DNA of 14,970 bases from Anaerolineaceae bacterium 46_22 (lineage in GTDB: Bacteria > Chloroflexota > Anaerolineae > Anaerolineales > Anaerolineaceae), in the NCBI GenBank assembly GCA_001508595.1, contig LGHA01000014.1:1-14970 (forward strand), given 5' to 3'. Shown piece by piece: positions 6,782 to 14,769 of this stretch. The notes beneath the pieces are model-generated. The model saw only the letters and a list, made by a program, of their open reading frames with translations, searched no databases and was not told where the DNA came from. Each line of letters starts with the position of its first letter. Position 1 is the stretch's first letter. The position numbers and the translations under genes were made by a program.

Positions 6782-8569
6782 ATGAGCGATAACGATATCA
6801 GGAAAATTATTTTGCCTTACAGCATAAGCGTGAGGGAGTTGGCTGAAAAAATGGATGCCAGTCCCATTCAGGTCATCAAGGTCTTGATGGCTAATGGCGT
6901 TATGGCGAGCATTAATCAAAATGTGGATTTTGATACTGCCGCTGTCGTCGCCAGCGAATTGGGATTTGAACCAGAACTTCTTCAAATTGAAGAAGAAAAA
7001 CCGGAAGATAAGGGTGAAGTTCCTTTATGGCGTCGTGTGATTGCTGATGAAAAGGAAGAAGATTTACAACCCAGGCCGCCAGTTGTGACAATGTTGGGGC
7101 ATGTTGACCACGGTAAAACCAGCCTTTTAGATGCCATTCGAAAAACGAATGTCGCTGGTGGTGAAGAGGGTGGGATCACTCAGCATATTGGCGCCTACCA
7201 GATTGAGCACAACGGGCGCAAGATCACCTTTCTTGACACCCCTGGCCACGCAGCTTTTACTTCAATGCGTGCAAGAGGCGCTCAGGGTGCAGATATTGTC
7301 GTGCTGGTTGTCGCTGCGGATGACGGCGTTATGCCGCAAACACGTGAAGCTGCTAACCACGCCAAAGCTGCAAGAGTGCCGATCGTTGTGGCTTTAAACA
7401 AGATGGACTTGCCATCAGCTAATCCGGAAATGGCTAAAAAGCAGCTTGCAGAAATCGACCTTGTACCCGATGAATGGGACGGGGATACGATTATCGTGCC
7501 TGTCTCTGCAACGAAGATGCAAGGTCTGGATGACTTGATGGAAGCAATTTTGCTTGTTGCTGACAATAAGGAAATTAAAGCCAATCCTAAGGGTGAGGTT
7601 TTTGGTACAGTTGTTGAAGCGGAGTTGGATAAATTTCGTGGGACGATGGCTACTTTGCTTTTGCAAAATGGGACGATTGAAGTCGGGGATACCATCCTGG
7701 CTGGGAAAGCCCATGGTCGGATTAAAGCCATGTTTGATTTTCGTGGTAAACCGATTAAGAAAGCGGGTCCATCAACACCGATTGCAGTCATGGGGCTGAA
7801 CGATGTACCCCGTGCTGGTGATATTTTCAGGGTGGTTGAATCTGAAAAGGAAGCACGAGCGATTGTTGAAGATATTGAAGCCAACGAAGTGCAGCAAAGT
7901 GCGGCACCTCGTGCAACACTGGAAGACCTGTTTGAGCGGCTTCAGGCGGGTGAAGAGCAGGAACTTCGTTTGATTGTAAAAGCAGATGTTCAGGGTTCTC
8001 TTGAACCGATTGTCAACTCCCTTAAAGAACTTGGCGAGAAACAATCGGAAGTGTCCATGAATGTCTTACACCAGGAAACCGGCAACATCACTGAGAGTGA
8101 TGTTATGCTGGCTGCTGCATCGGATGCAATTGTGATCGGCTTTGCCGTTGACGCCGACAATGCTGCCAAACGATTTGCAGAAACAGAAGGCGTTTCAATA
8201 CGCTTGTATACCATTATTTATCGCTTGATTGAAGATGTTGAAAAGGCACTCAAGGGTATGCTCGAACCTGAGCTGGTTGAGCGCACCATTGGATCAGCAA
8301 AAGTGCTTGCAACCTTTGCAGTTTCCCGTTTTAAAGTTGCAGCCGGATGCCGTGTTGTGGACGGAGAAATTCGACGAAATGGCAAGATTCGTGTGATTCG
8401 CAACAAAGATGTCGTTTTTGAAGGTGAAATTGGTTCCTTGAAGCGTGGCAAAGATGACGTGCGTGAGGTCCGCGTGGGATTTGAATGCGGTATAGCATTA
8501 AAACAATTTCATGAGTTTGAAGAGGGAGATTTGCTCGAGTGCTATGTGATTGAAGAGCAGGCTCGGTAA
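6782..8569 (+). CDS. infB: Translation initiation factor IF-2, short form
   Basis: A 595-residue IF-2, the GTPase that positions initiator fMet-tRNA on the 30S subunit and promotes subunit joining. An IF2-N-type domain is at about 5-60, then a short linker and the G domain with GHVDHGKT (106-113), DTPGH (152-156), NKMD (206-209) and SAT (242-244). Domains II, III and C2 (fMet-tRNA binding) run to the end. It is much shorter than the E. coli (about 890) and B. subtilis (about 716) proteins because the long charged N-terminal extension is lacking; only one N-terminal subdomain remains. The start is fixed by GGAGG and the MSDNDIRKI opening. A 200-codon antisense open frame inside it is a shadow. 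rbfA follows after 23 bases. Confidence 0.97.
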   Translation: MSDNDIRKIILPYSISVRELAEKMDASPIQVIKVLMANGVMASINQNVDFDTAAVVASELGFEPELLQIEEEKPEDKGEVPLWRRVIADEKEEDLQPRPPVVTMLGHVDHGKTSLLDAIRKTNVAGGEEGGITQHIGAYQIEHNGRKITFLDTPGHAAFTSMRARGAQGADIVVLVVAADDGVMPQTREAANHAKAARVPIVVALNKMDLPSANPEMAKKQLAEIDLVPDEWDGDTIIVPVSATKMQGLDDLMEAILLVADNKEIKANPKGEVFGTVVEAELDKFRGTMATLLLQNGTIEVGDTILAGKAHGRIKAMFDFRGKPIKKAGPSTPIAVMGLNDVPRAGDIFRVVESEKEARAIVEDIEANEVQQSAAPRATLEDLFERLQAGEEQELRLIVKADVQGSLEPIVNSLKELGEKQSEVSMNVLHQETGNITESDVMLAAASDAIVIGFAVDADNAAKRFAETEGVSIRLYTIIYRLIEDVEKALKGMLEPELVERTIGSAKVLATFAVSRFKVAAGCRVVDGEIRRNGKIRVIRNKDVVFEGEIGSLKRGKDDVREVRVGFECGIALKQFHEFEEGDLLECYVIEEQAR

Positions 8570-8592
8570 ATTATTAGAAAGAAAGAAATAGT

Positions 8593-9012
8593 ATGCCATC
8601 AAATATTCGATTAAAAAGAATTCAAGAACAAATTCAAAAAGTATTAACTGAAATCCTGGAAAACCGGGTCAATGATCCGCGAGTTGAGGGTGTTTATATT
8701 ACTGATGTGACCATTGATCGTGAATTGGATTACGCGAATATCTACGTATCCTCATTGGCTGGTGAACCAGAAGCCGAAGAGATTTTAGAAGGCTTGCGAA
8801 ATGCAGCTGGTTTTATTCGCTATAACCTCAGCCAGGAAGTTGAGCTGCGTGTCATGCCACGGTTGAGATTTTATTGGGATGATACACCTGAACGCGCAGA
8901 ACGGATTGAAGAACTGTTGAATGAGATCCGTGAAGCGCGCGAAGAGCAGGCAGAAAATGCTGTCGAAGACATTGAAGAAATCGTTGAGGATGTGGATGAC
9001 GAAGAAAATTGA
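8593..9012 (+). CDS. rbfA: Ribosome-binding factor A
   Basis: A 139-residue RbfA, a KH-fold 30S maturation factor acting on the 16S rRNA 5' region. Recognisable features are the N-terminal helix (IRLKRIQEQIQKVLTEIL), NDPRV (27-31), ITDVTIDRELDYANIYVS and the late segment RLRFYWDDTPERAERIEELL. About 25 C-terminal residues are a Glu/Asp-rich tail (VEDIEEIVEDVDDEEN) not needed for the fold. The AG-rich stretch before ATG 8593 serves as ribosome-binding site. The last 17 bases overlap the next gene, so the acidic tail codons double as its ribosome-binding site and start. Confidence 0.95.
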   Translation: MPSNIRLKRIQEQIQKVLTEILENRVNDPRVEGVYITDVTIDRELDYANIYVSSLAGEPEAEEILEGLRNAAGFIRYNLSQEVELRVMPRLRFYWDDTPERAERIEELLNEIREAREEQAENAVEDIEEIVEDVDDEEN

Positions 9013-9964
9013 TCAAGATATTAAAGAAAAAATAAAAGCCAGCGAACGCATACTGATTGCCTCTCATGTGAGACCGGACGCAGATGCTGCTGGATCCTTG
9101 CTTGGCTTCGGTTTGGCACTTAAGCAAGCTGGCAAACAAGTGCAGATGGTTTTGGAAGACGGCGCAGATAAATTTCAATATCTGCCAGAATACGATCTGA
9201 TCACACAATCTGCACAGGGGAAAGTGGATATGGTTATTGTTGTCGATTGCTCTGATCCAACCCGTGTTGGGCATGTTTTAGATGGTTATGGGCGACCAGA
9301 CCTGGTTGTAGATCATCACAAAACCAACCTTGATTTTGGCACCTATAATGTTGTTGAACCGGAACAGGCTGCAACAGCAGCAATCTTATTTGATCATTTG
9401 CCAGAATGGGGTTTATCTTACTCACCCGAGGTTGCCAGCTGTTTGCTCTCAGGAATTGTGGGAGATACCATTGGCTTCCGTACATCAAATGTAAATTCAG
9501 ACCTTTTACGGAAAGCAGCTTCTTTGATGGATTTAGGGGCAGACCTTGCAAATATTTACCAAGAAGAATTAGTGATGAAGCCATTTACTGCTGTTCGTTA
9601 CTGGGGGTCTGGATTAAGCCGTTTGGAACATGAGGACGGATTGGTTTGGACGAGTTTAACCCTTGCTGACAGGGAAGAAATCGAGTATTCTGGAAACGAT
9701 GATGCTGATTTGGTCAATGTGCTTTCCTCGGTAAAAGAAGCCGAGATTGCATTAATTTTTGTCGAGCAGTCACAAAATGAAGTAAAAGTCAGTTGGAGGG
9801 CTAGACCGGGATTGGATGTCTCAGGTATTGCATTCGAATTTGGCGGTGGGGGGCATGCCGCTGCAGCCGGTGCAGATATATCTGGTACCTTATCAGAGGT
9901 CATAAAGCGTGTTATCATAGAAACTAAGAAATTATTGAAGCAACAAAAAGCAATCAAGGGGTGA
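8996..9964 (+). CDS. nrnA: DHH/DHHA1 phosphoesterase, NrnA type (nanoRNase / pAp phosphatase)
   Basis: A 322-residue DHH-family phosphoesterase. NrnA-type enzymes degrade 2-5 nt RNA fragments (and pGpG), and several also dephosphorylate pAp. Metal-binding motifs are in order: HVRPDAD (24-30), VVDCSDPTR (82-90), VVDHHKTN (104-111, the DHH motif) and IVGDTIGFRT (154-163). The C-terminal DHHA1 substrate-binding motif GGGGHAAAAG is at 283-292. I chose ATG 8996 because GAGG lies 6 bases before it (8986-8989); the ATG at 8990 is too close to that site, and an upstream frame from 8921 would lie inside rbfA and add an unrelated N-terminus. It overlaps rbfA by 17 bases. A gene of this type between rbfA and truB is seen in several Gram-positive and deep-branching lineages. 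Mono- versus oligonucleotide preference cannot be read from the sequence. Confidence 0.92.
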   Translation: MTKKIDQDIKEKIKASERILIASHVRPDADAAGSLLGFGLALKQAGKQVQMVLEDGADKFQYLPEYDLITQSAQGKVDMVIVVDCSDPTRVGHVLDGYGRPDLVVDHHKTNLDFGTYNVVEPEQAATAAILFDHLPEWGLSYSPEVASCLLSGIVGDTIGFRTSNVNSDLLRKAASLMDLGADLANIYQEELVMKPFTAVRYWGSGLSRLEHEDGLVWTSLTLADREEIEYSGNDDADLVNVLSSVKEAEIALIFVEQSQNEVKVSWRARPGLDVSGIAFEFGGGGHAAAAGADISGTLSEVIKRVIIETKKLLKQQKAIKG

Positions 9965-9995
9965 TCGATAAAGGATCTTGGAGTTTGGAAACACT

Positions 9996-10913
9996 ATGAG
10001 TGAACAAGAATTTGATTTAAAAAATGCTGTCTCAGGGGTTCTGGTGATTGATAAGCCAGTTGGGATGACATCACATGATGTTGTCCAGGTTGTCAGACGA
10101 GGTACGGGCATTCGACGTGCCGGTCATACAGGGACCCTTGACCCCCGTGCGTCAGGTGTCCTGGTTGTTCTGGTCGGTCCGGCTGTCAGGCTGAGTGAGT
10201 ATGTTTCAGCTTCTGACAAACGCTACCAGGCGATTATTCGGTTGGGTGAAAGCACGGATACCTACGATGCTGATGGCGAGATTACCCGTCGAGAAGCCGT
10301 TAATATTACCCAGGAGCAAATTGAAGAAGCCTTGACCCAATTTGAAGGCACTGTTGAACAGGTGCCCCCTGCATATTCTGCAAAGAAAATCAACGGCCAG
10401 AAAGCTTATGAACTGGCTCGAAAGGGTGAAGAAGTTGAACTGGATGCCAAGGAGATTGATGTTTATCACCTGGAGCTGCTTGAATGGGACAGCCCTGAAG
10501 CGATCATCGATGTTTACTGCTCTTCAGGGACATACGTCAGGTCTCTTGCAAATGACCTTGGGGAAGTTTTAGGCTGCGGTGGTCACCTGGTTGGCTTGCG
10601 CCGAACGAAAAGCGGTGAATTTGCCCTGAGAGATGCCATTCAGTTACGAAAACTTGAAGAAGCATTTGACAACGGTGATTGGTACAAATACTTGATCCCT
10701 GCAGCAGAAGCATTGAGCGATTGGCCTTCAAGAGAACTGAGCTTTGAAGAAGTTGACCTTGTACGTCATGGTCATCGTGTTCCTGTTGAAGAAGTACCTG
10801 AAAACCCCGATCATTGGGTGAGGGCAATCAGTCAACAGGGTGAGCTTGTTGCCTTGCTTGAATATTTGCCTGAAGAAAAAGAATGGCAGCCAAGAAAAGT
10901 ATTCTTTACCTAA
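9996..10913 (+). CDS. truB: tRNA pseudouridine(55) synthase TruB
   Basis: A 305-residue TruB that makes pseudouridine 55 in the T-loop of tRNAs. The N-terminal substrate motif VIDKPVGMTSHDVV (17-30) and the catalytic GHTGTLDPRASG (43-54, Asp49) are intact, as are PPAYSAKKINGQKAYELAR in the middle and SSGTYVRSLANDLG later, followed by GGHLVGLRRTKSGEF. The C-terminal part is short and shaped like the TruB C-terminal domain. I prefer ATG 9996 over a possible TTG at 9978, since GGAG/TTGGAA sites lie within 15 bases upstream and MSEQEFDL leads naturally into the fold. The gap from nrnA is 31 bases. It is the last gene before a terminator. Confidence 0.95.
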   Translation: MSEQEFDLKNAVSGVLVIDKPVGMTSHDVVQVVRRGTGIRRAGHTGTLDPRASGVLVVLVGPAVRLSEYVSASDKRYQAIIRLGESTDTYDADGEITRREAVNITQEQIEEALTQFEGTVEQVPPAYSAKKINGQKAYELARKGEEVELDAKEIDVYHLELLEWDSPEAIIDVYCSSGTYVRSLANDLGEVLGCGGHLVGLRRTKSGEFALRDAIQLRKLEEAFDNGDWYKYLIPAAEALSDWPSRELSFEEVDLVRHGHRVPVEEVPENPDHWVRAISQQGELVALLEYLPEEKEWQPRKVFFT

Positions 10914-10945
10914 TCAAGGACAGCAAAAAGAACGGACCAAATGAA

Positions 10946-10984
10946 CGCCCTTTCTTCATTAAAATGAGGGAGGGCGCTCTTTTT
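10946..10984 (+). terminator. Rho-independent terminator after truB, abutting ribF
   Basis: CGCCCTTTCTT (10946-10956) pairs with GGGAGGGCG (10968-10976) and adjacent bases to form an approximately 11-bp stem with some G-U pairs and a short AT-rich loop. TCTTTTT (10978-10984) follows. It lies 32 bases after the truB stop and ends 2 bases before the ribF ATG, so it should separate the translation operon from ribF-thyX, or attenuate read-through into it. Confidence 0.8.
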
Positions 10985-10986
10985 GA

Positions 10987-11964
10987 ATGAAAGCCATTAA
11001 GATGATGTTGAAAGACCGCTACGATTTGCAAAACACGATAGATTTTTTCGAATTGACACCTTTGCCTTATCAAAAGACCTGTATCACCATTGGCAACTTC
11101 GATGGTGTACATCTTGGGCATCAAGCGATCGTTTCACAAATGGTCGAACAAGCCAATGCAAATGGCAAACCTTTAATCGTTATAACTTTTTGCCCCAATC
11201 CTTCTGACTTTTTTAATCCCCATATCCAATCTTTTTATCTCTCAACACCTGATGAAAAGGAAGCGCTCTTACTGAGCCTTGGTGTCGATCGCGTTCTGAC
11301 GTTCAAATTTGACCGGAATTTTGCAAATCTAAGCCCAGTCGAATTCCTGACTGGTTTGAAAGAAAAACTTGCCCTTGAGACGCTGGTTGTTGGTGAGGAT
11401 TTTGCCCTTGGTAAAAACAGACAGGGGACCATTCCAGTCCTGAAAGAAATTGGTGAAAAATTGTCTTTTAGACTTGAAGTATTACCTTCTGTCAGATTGG
11501 GCAGCAAAGATATTTCATCAACCAAGATTCGCAAGCTTTTGGACCTGGGGAAAGTTGATGAGGTTGCTGACTTGTTAGGCAGAAACTATGCTATTTCTGG
11601 CATTGTAAGCCATGGTTCAGATCGCGGTGCAAGGATTGGATTGCCAACTGCCAATATCACCCATTGGCCTAAGAAAAAACTCCCAGCCATTGGTGTCTAT
11701 GCCACCCATGTTGACATGCGGGATGAAAGTTACCGGGGAATCACCAACGTTGGCTACCGTCCTACATTTGAAAACCAGGAAAAAGCCAACATCGAAACAT
11801 TTATCTTTGATTTTAACGACGACATCTATGGCGAAGAAATGAAGGTTTCTTTTTTTGCAAGAATCAGGAATGAACAAAAATTTTCAGGTGTGGAGGCGTT
11901 TCTCGCCCAAATTGAACGAGATAAAGCAGCGGCACAAAGGATCTTCAGAAATGACGAGGAATAG
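10987..11964 (+). CDS. ribF: Bifunctional riboflavin kinase / FAD synthetase RibF
   Basis: A 325-residue enzyme that phosphorylates riboflavin to FMN and adenylates FMN to FAD. The N-terminal FMN adenylyltransferase has GNFDGVHLGH (36-45, HxGH type) and ISSTKIR (176-182). The C-terminal riboflavin kinase has GLPTAN (218-223), NVGYRPTF (254-261), and ETFIFDF starting with the probable catalytic Glu270. Both modules look complete. The start is uncertain: ATG 10987 directly follows the terminator U-run and has no Shine-Dalgarno, while in-frame ATGs at 11002 and 11005 are possible; the conserved domain starts only at about residue 30, so all fit. The stop overlaps thyX by 14 bases, which suggests coupled translation of an FAD-making and an FAD-using enzyme. 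No FMN riboswitch-like leader is visible. Confidence 0.93.
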   Translation: MKAIKMMLKDRYDLQNTIDFFELTPLPYQKTCITIGNFDGVHLGHQAIVSQMVEQANANGKPLIVITFCPNPSDFFNPHIQSFYLSTPDEKEALLLSLGVDRVLTFKFDRNFANLSPVEFLTGLKEKLALETLVVGEDFALGKNRQGTIPVLKEIGEKLSFRLEVLPSVRLGSKDISSTKIRKLLDLGKVDEVADLLGRNYAISGIVSHGSDRGARIGLPTANITHWPKKKLPAIGVYATHVDMRDESYRGITNVGYRPTFENQEKANIETFIFDFNDDIYGEEMKVSFFARIRNEQKFSGVEAFLAQIERDKAAAQRIFRNDEE

Positions 11965-13372
11965 ACGCATTTATTTACTAAGCCCACGGGATTTATCCCC
12001 TGAGACTATTGCTGTTACCTTTGCCAAAACTTCCCGTTCTCCCAAACCCTTTGACGAGATTGCTTCTGAGCTAACCGACGATCGTTCTGCCGAATTTCAT
12101 GAAAAATGGGTGGTCGGTTATGGGCATGCTTCTGTTGCTGAGCATGCCGTTTTGCACCTGGCATTGGAAAATGTTTCACGCCTGGCAATTGAGACAGTTG
12201 AAGGCAACCGTCTGGCTTCATATACAGAAAAATCCAGCCGATATCAGCAGTGGGACCAGGATGCCTTTTATGTCCCAGAAGCGCTTGCAGAAGGAAAATT
12301 AAAGCAAGTTTTTATTGATACCTGTCATTTGCTTTTTAATATCTACCAGGAAAGCATCCCAGCAGTTGAAAGCTGGTTGAAGAGGGTACGACCTCAAAAT
12401 CAACGGGAATCCGATAGTGCCTACAACCGGCGGATTCGGGGCGAGGCCGTTGATAACTGCCGGTTTTTGTTACCGGCTGCATCTTTAGCAAATGTTGGTG
12501 TAACGATCAACGCCCGCTCCCTGGAGTATGCAATTTGTAAAATGCTGAGTTCGCCATTGCAGGAAGTCAGGGAAATCGGGGAGAAATTGCGTGAGGTTGG
12601 ACAAAATGAAGCGCCAACCCTGGTTAAATATGCTGCATGCAATCAGTATTTGGTCAATACCCGGAAAAAGTTGTCAGACGATACAAAGGATCTCTCAATC
12701 GGGTTGTCTGAAGGGGGGGTGAATCTCCTCGATTGGGATAAAACCGGTGAGCAGAAGATTGTAGCTGCACTTCTCTACCGATTTGGCGCAAACTGTGATT
12801 TTCAGGCTTGTTTGGAATATGTTCAGGGTCTTTCCACAGATGAATTTATTAAACTGGCATCGGATTTGATGTCTGGTCGTGGAAAATTTGACCAGCCCTT
12901 GCGGGAATTCGAATATGCACATATGACCTTTGACCTGGTGATGGACCAGGGGGCATATTTTGAGTTCAAGCGCCATCGAATGATGACACAAACGACGGGT
13001 GCATTATCCCCGAAATTCGGATTTGCCGTTCCAAGAGCGATCACAGAAGCAGGATGTGAAGAAGACTACACAAGAGCAATGGATCACGCAGCACAAGTTT
13101 ATGATGAAATTGCCAGGCTAAATCAAGACACTGCCAGTTACATCATCCCGAATGCTTACAACCGTCGGGTCTTGTGCACGATGAACTTGAGGGAGTTTTT
13201 CAATTTCTGCCGTCTCAGGTCAGCAGAGAACGCACACTTTTCAATTCGCCGAATCTCCCAATGGATGGCAGAAAAAGTAGAGGATATTTACCCGGTTTTG
13301 GGGTCTTACCTCGATCGACCCAAAGAAGAAACCTGGCAAGATATCGAAGATCGTTACTTTTCACAAGTGTAA
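11951..13372 (+). CDS. thyX: FAD-dependent thymidylate synthase ThyX, tandem-duplicated form
   Basis: A 473-residue ThyX-family protein, twice the usual 220-260. ThyX converts dUMP to dTMP with methylene-tetrahydrofolate, FAD and NADPH. Two ThyX-like halves are visible. The N-half has HASVAEHAVLHLALENVSR (59-77), then GNRLASYTEKSSRY (85-98), aligning with the canonical RHRx7S signature but with GNR for RHR; the Ser95/Arg97 part is intact. It ends with INARSLEYAI (186-195). The C-half has EYAHMTFDLV (321-330) and RHRMMTQTTGALSP (341-354), where RHR is intact but Ser is Ala351, and then NLREFFNFCRLRSAENAHF (412-430). The two halves therefore keep complementary parts of one signature. I chose ATG 11951 (AAGGA 9 bases upstream) rather than an upstream frame from 11855 lying within ribF. 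No thyA is in the window. Activity is likely but not certain. Confidence 0.88.
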   Translation: MTRNRRIYLLSPRDLSPETIAVTFAKTSRSPKPFDEIASELTDDRSAEFHEKWVVGYGHASVAEHAVLHLALENVSRLAIETVEGNRLASYTEKSSRYQQWDQDAFYVPEALAEGKLKQVFIDTCHLLFNIYQESIPAVESWLKRVRPQNQRESDSAYNRRIRGEAVDNCRFLLPAASLANVGVTINARSLEYAICKMLSSPLQEVREIGEKLREVGQNEAPTLVKYAACNQYLVNTRKKLSDDTKDLSIGLSEGGVNLLDWDKTGEQKIVAALLYRFGANCDFQACLEYVQGLSTDEFIKLASDLMSGRGKFDQPLREFEYAHMTFDLVMDQGAYFEFKRHRMMTQTTGALSPKFGFAVPRAITEAGCEEDYTRAMDHAAQVYDEIARLNQDTASYIIPNAYNRRVLCTMNLREFFNFCRLRSAENAHFSIRRISQWMAEKVEDIYPVLGSYLDRPKEETWQDIEDRYFSQV

Positions 13373-13381
13373 GGCTCAATC

Positions 13382-14332
13382 GTGAATTTTATTAAATCAA
13401 TGGGTGGAATTTTCTGGAGTCAAAACGAGAAGCGTTTGAGGATGTTTTGGCGTCTGCTTATTTTCAGCCTTCTTTTGTTTGGCTTAATGATGCTCTTTTC
13501 CACTTTGGCAGGGATAATTAATTTCACAAATGCATCTTCCATGCTTGCCTTTGTTATCCTTTTAGCTGTTTTATTAGCCTTGCTGATCGCTGGAAAGTGG
13601 ATTGACAGAAGAGAAATCACTGGTTTTGGGCTTCAGCTTTCAAAAGCCTGGTGGCAGGATTTCGGCTTTGGTCTGTTTTTAGGTGCTCTTTTAATGGCGC
13701 TAATTTTCCTCGCTGCCTGGCTGACGGGGAGTTTAAAGATAAGCGGTTACTTCCAGAAGTGGATATCAAACACGCCCTTTATTTGGCAATTTTTGGATGC
13801 CTTGTTCTTTTTCATATGCGTTGGTATTTATGAAGAGCTAATTCTGCGAGGGTATTTGTTAATCAACCTGGCTGAAGGCTTGAAGTTCAATTGGTTTGGA
13901 AAGAAAGGGGCTTTGATCACTGCCCTGGTCATTTCGTCATTGATCTTTGGTGTATTACATATCGTTAATCCAAATGCGAGCTGGATCAGCACAATAACGA
14001 TTTCGCTGGCAGGGGTTTTTCTTGGCTTGGGTCTGGTACTGACCGGCCGCCTGGGACTTTCGATAGGCTTGCATATCACATGGAATTTCTTCCAGGGCAA
14101 TGTTTTTGGTTTCCCTGTCAGCGGAAGTCGTTTTGGTGTGTCATTAATTACGACAGAATTGACAGGACCGGTGTGGTTAACCGGTGGGGCTTTTGGTCCT
14201 GAAGCCGGGGCTCTGGGATTGATGGCGATGCTAATTGGTTGTTTGCTAATTCTGTTGTGGGTGCAAAGGAATGGGAAGTTGGCTTTGAGAAAAGAATTGA
14301 CAGGCTATCAGCCGAAGACCAGACATGGATAA
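13382..14332 (+). CDS. CPBP (Abi/CAAX-like) intramembrane metalloprotease
   Basis: A 316-residue polytopic membrane protein with about eight hydrophobic segments. The three CPBP motifs are intact: EELILR (151-156, EExxxR), FGVLH (189-193, FxxxH) and HITWN (231-235, HxxxN), which coordinate the metal in Rce1-like proteases. The N-terminus up to about 20 is cytoplasmic-type, then hydrophobic spans near 23-46, 53-71, 94-115, 132-149 and further ones to the end; the tail (KELTGYQPKTRHG) is basic. It starts at GTG 13382 with AAGG 7 bases upstream, overlapping the end of the thyX stop codon; an ATG six codons in is an alternative. It is probably cotranscribed with thyX (9-base gap), though no functional link is known. 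Substrate is unknown; relatives act in prenyl-protein processing, bacteriocin immunity or stress responses. Confidence 0.88.
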   Translation: MNFIKSMGGIFWSQNEKRLRMFWRLLIFSLLLFGLMMLFSTLAGIINFTNASSMLAFVILLAVLLALLIAGKWIDRREITGFGLQLSKAWWQDFGFGLFLGALLMALIFLAAWLTGSLKISGYFQKWISNTPFIWQFLDALFFFICVGIYEELILRGYLLINLAEGLKFNWFGKKGALITALVISSLIFGVLHIVNPNASWISTITISLAGVFLGLGLVLTGRLGLSIGLHITWNFFQGNVFGFPVSGSRFGVSLITTELTGPVWLTGGAFGPEAGALGLMAMLIGCLLILLWVQRNGKLALRKELTGYQPKTRHG

Positions 14333-14352
14333 GTTTTGTTTTCGTTTTAACC

Positions 14353-14380
14353 TTGACAATTCAACCGGATTGCCTATAAT
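14353..14380 (+). promoter_or_regulatory. Consensus sigma70 promoter of the trpB2 T-box leader
   Basis: TTGACA (14353-14358), 16-base spacer, TATAAT (14375-14380): both hexamers are perfect. Transcription would start near 14387, giving a leader of about 380 bases to the trpB2 start. This is the strongest-looking promoter in the window, as expected for a gene controlled by premature termination instead of by a repressor. Confidence 0.85.
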
Positions 14381-14611
14381 TGATCCATAATTAAATAACC
14401 AAAGACCTTGATGAGGAAGAGTAGGCAGGCAGTCGGTGTCACAGCGAGCGGTAAAGGGTGAGAAACCGCACATGCGAGCGTGTTGAATGGGCCTCGGAGT
14501 TGTTGAAGCGAAAGGCATCGATTAGCTTCAAACGGACACACCGCCGTTACCAGGGTGAAAGGTATATGCAATTAACTGCTGTACCCGAGTAATGAGTGAG
14601 GCTGGCCTTTT

Positions 14612-14637
14612 CCTGTTGCATCATCAACAGGTTTTTT
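14612..14637 (+). terminator. T-box stem III, terminator-like hairpin with U-run
   Basis: CCTGTTG (14612-14618), loop CATCAT, CAACAGG (14625-14631), then TTTTTT. By position it is stem III of the T-box leader, but the 7-bp stem plus six U also meets the description of an intrinsic terminator or strong pause site ahead of the true terminator. Confidence 0.5.
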
Positions 14638-14676
14638 GTTTAAAGCCTGCCTAATCTGGGTGGCATCACGGACAAT

Positions 14677-14710
14677 AACGTTCGTCCCATTTTTGGGACG
14701 GGCGTTTTTT
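14677..14710 (+). terminator. T-box regulatory terminator
   Basis: AACGTTCGTCCC (14677-14688) pairs with GGGACGGGCGTT (14695-14706) over 12 bp, including two G-U pairs, with a 6-base loop ATTTTT, and is followed by TTTT and further U. Its 5' arm contains TCGTCCC, also used by the antiterminator, so the two structures are mutually exclusive as the T-box mechanism requires. Confidence 0.9.
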
Positions 14711-14769
14711 ATTTGCCCTTCCGCCATTACTCTGGCCATTGACCCATTATTAGAACCTGGAGGTTTAAC

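Larger units (their letters stand above)
14387..14710 (+). promoter_or_regulatory. T-box riboswitch, tryptophan specific
   Basis: The leader senses uncharged tRNA-Trp and permits transcription of trpB2 when tryptophan is short. Stem I opens with GATGAGGAAGAGTAG (14410-14424) and its distal helix is GCGGT (14448-14452) with ACCGC (14465-14469) around a GGGTGAGA loop element. The specifier region reads GAATGGGCCTCGGAGT (14485-14500), placing codon TGG (Trp) at 14488-14490. Stem III is CCTGTTG/CAACAGG (14612-14631). The T-box is TGGGTGGCATCACGG (14657-14671). TGGG and ACGG pair with TCGTCCCA (14682-14689) to form the antiterminator and leave a TGGCATC bulge. UGGC in that bulge is complementary to GCCA, the expected 3' end of tRNA-Trp with discriminator G. 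ATC replaces the usual ACC at the end of the bulge. Specifier, acceptor bulge and downstream gene all agree on tryptophan. The exact 5' end is estimated from the promoter. Confidence 0.93.

Noticed and set aside
7282..7884. A 200-codon open frame on the minus strand inside infB
   Set aside because: It is wholly antisense to the conserved IF-2 G domain, has no ribosome-binding site or recognisable protein features, and is explained by codon bias of the real gene.
8921..8995. Upstream extension of the nrnA-like gene by 25 codons
   Set aside because: The added stretch is a basic out-of-frame reading of the rbfA acidic tail; GAGG at 8986-8989 points to the ATG at 8996.
11855..11950. Upstream extension of thyX by 32 codons
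   Set aside because: It lies within ribF in another frame, does not resemble ThyX, and the ATG at 11951 has a good AAGGA site.
14400..14640. Small plus- or minus-strand open frames in the trpB2 leader
   Set aside because: The region is explained by the T-box RNA structure, and the frames lack ribosome-binding sites and any protein-like composition.
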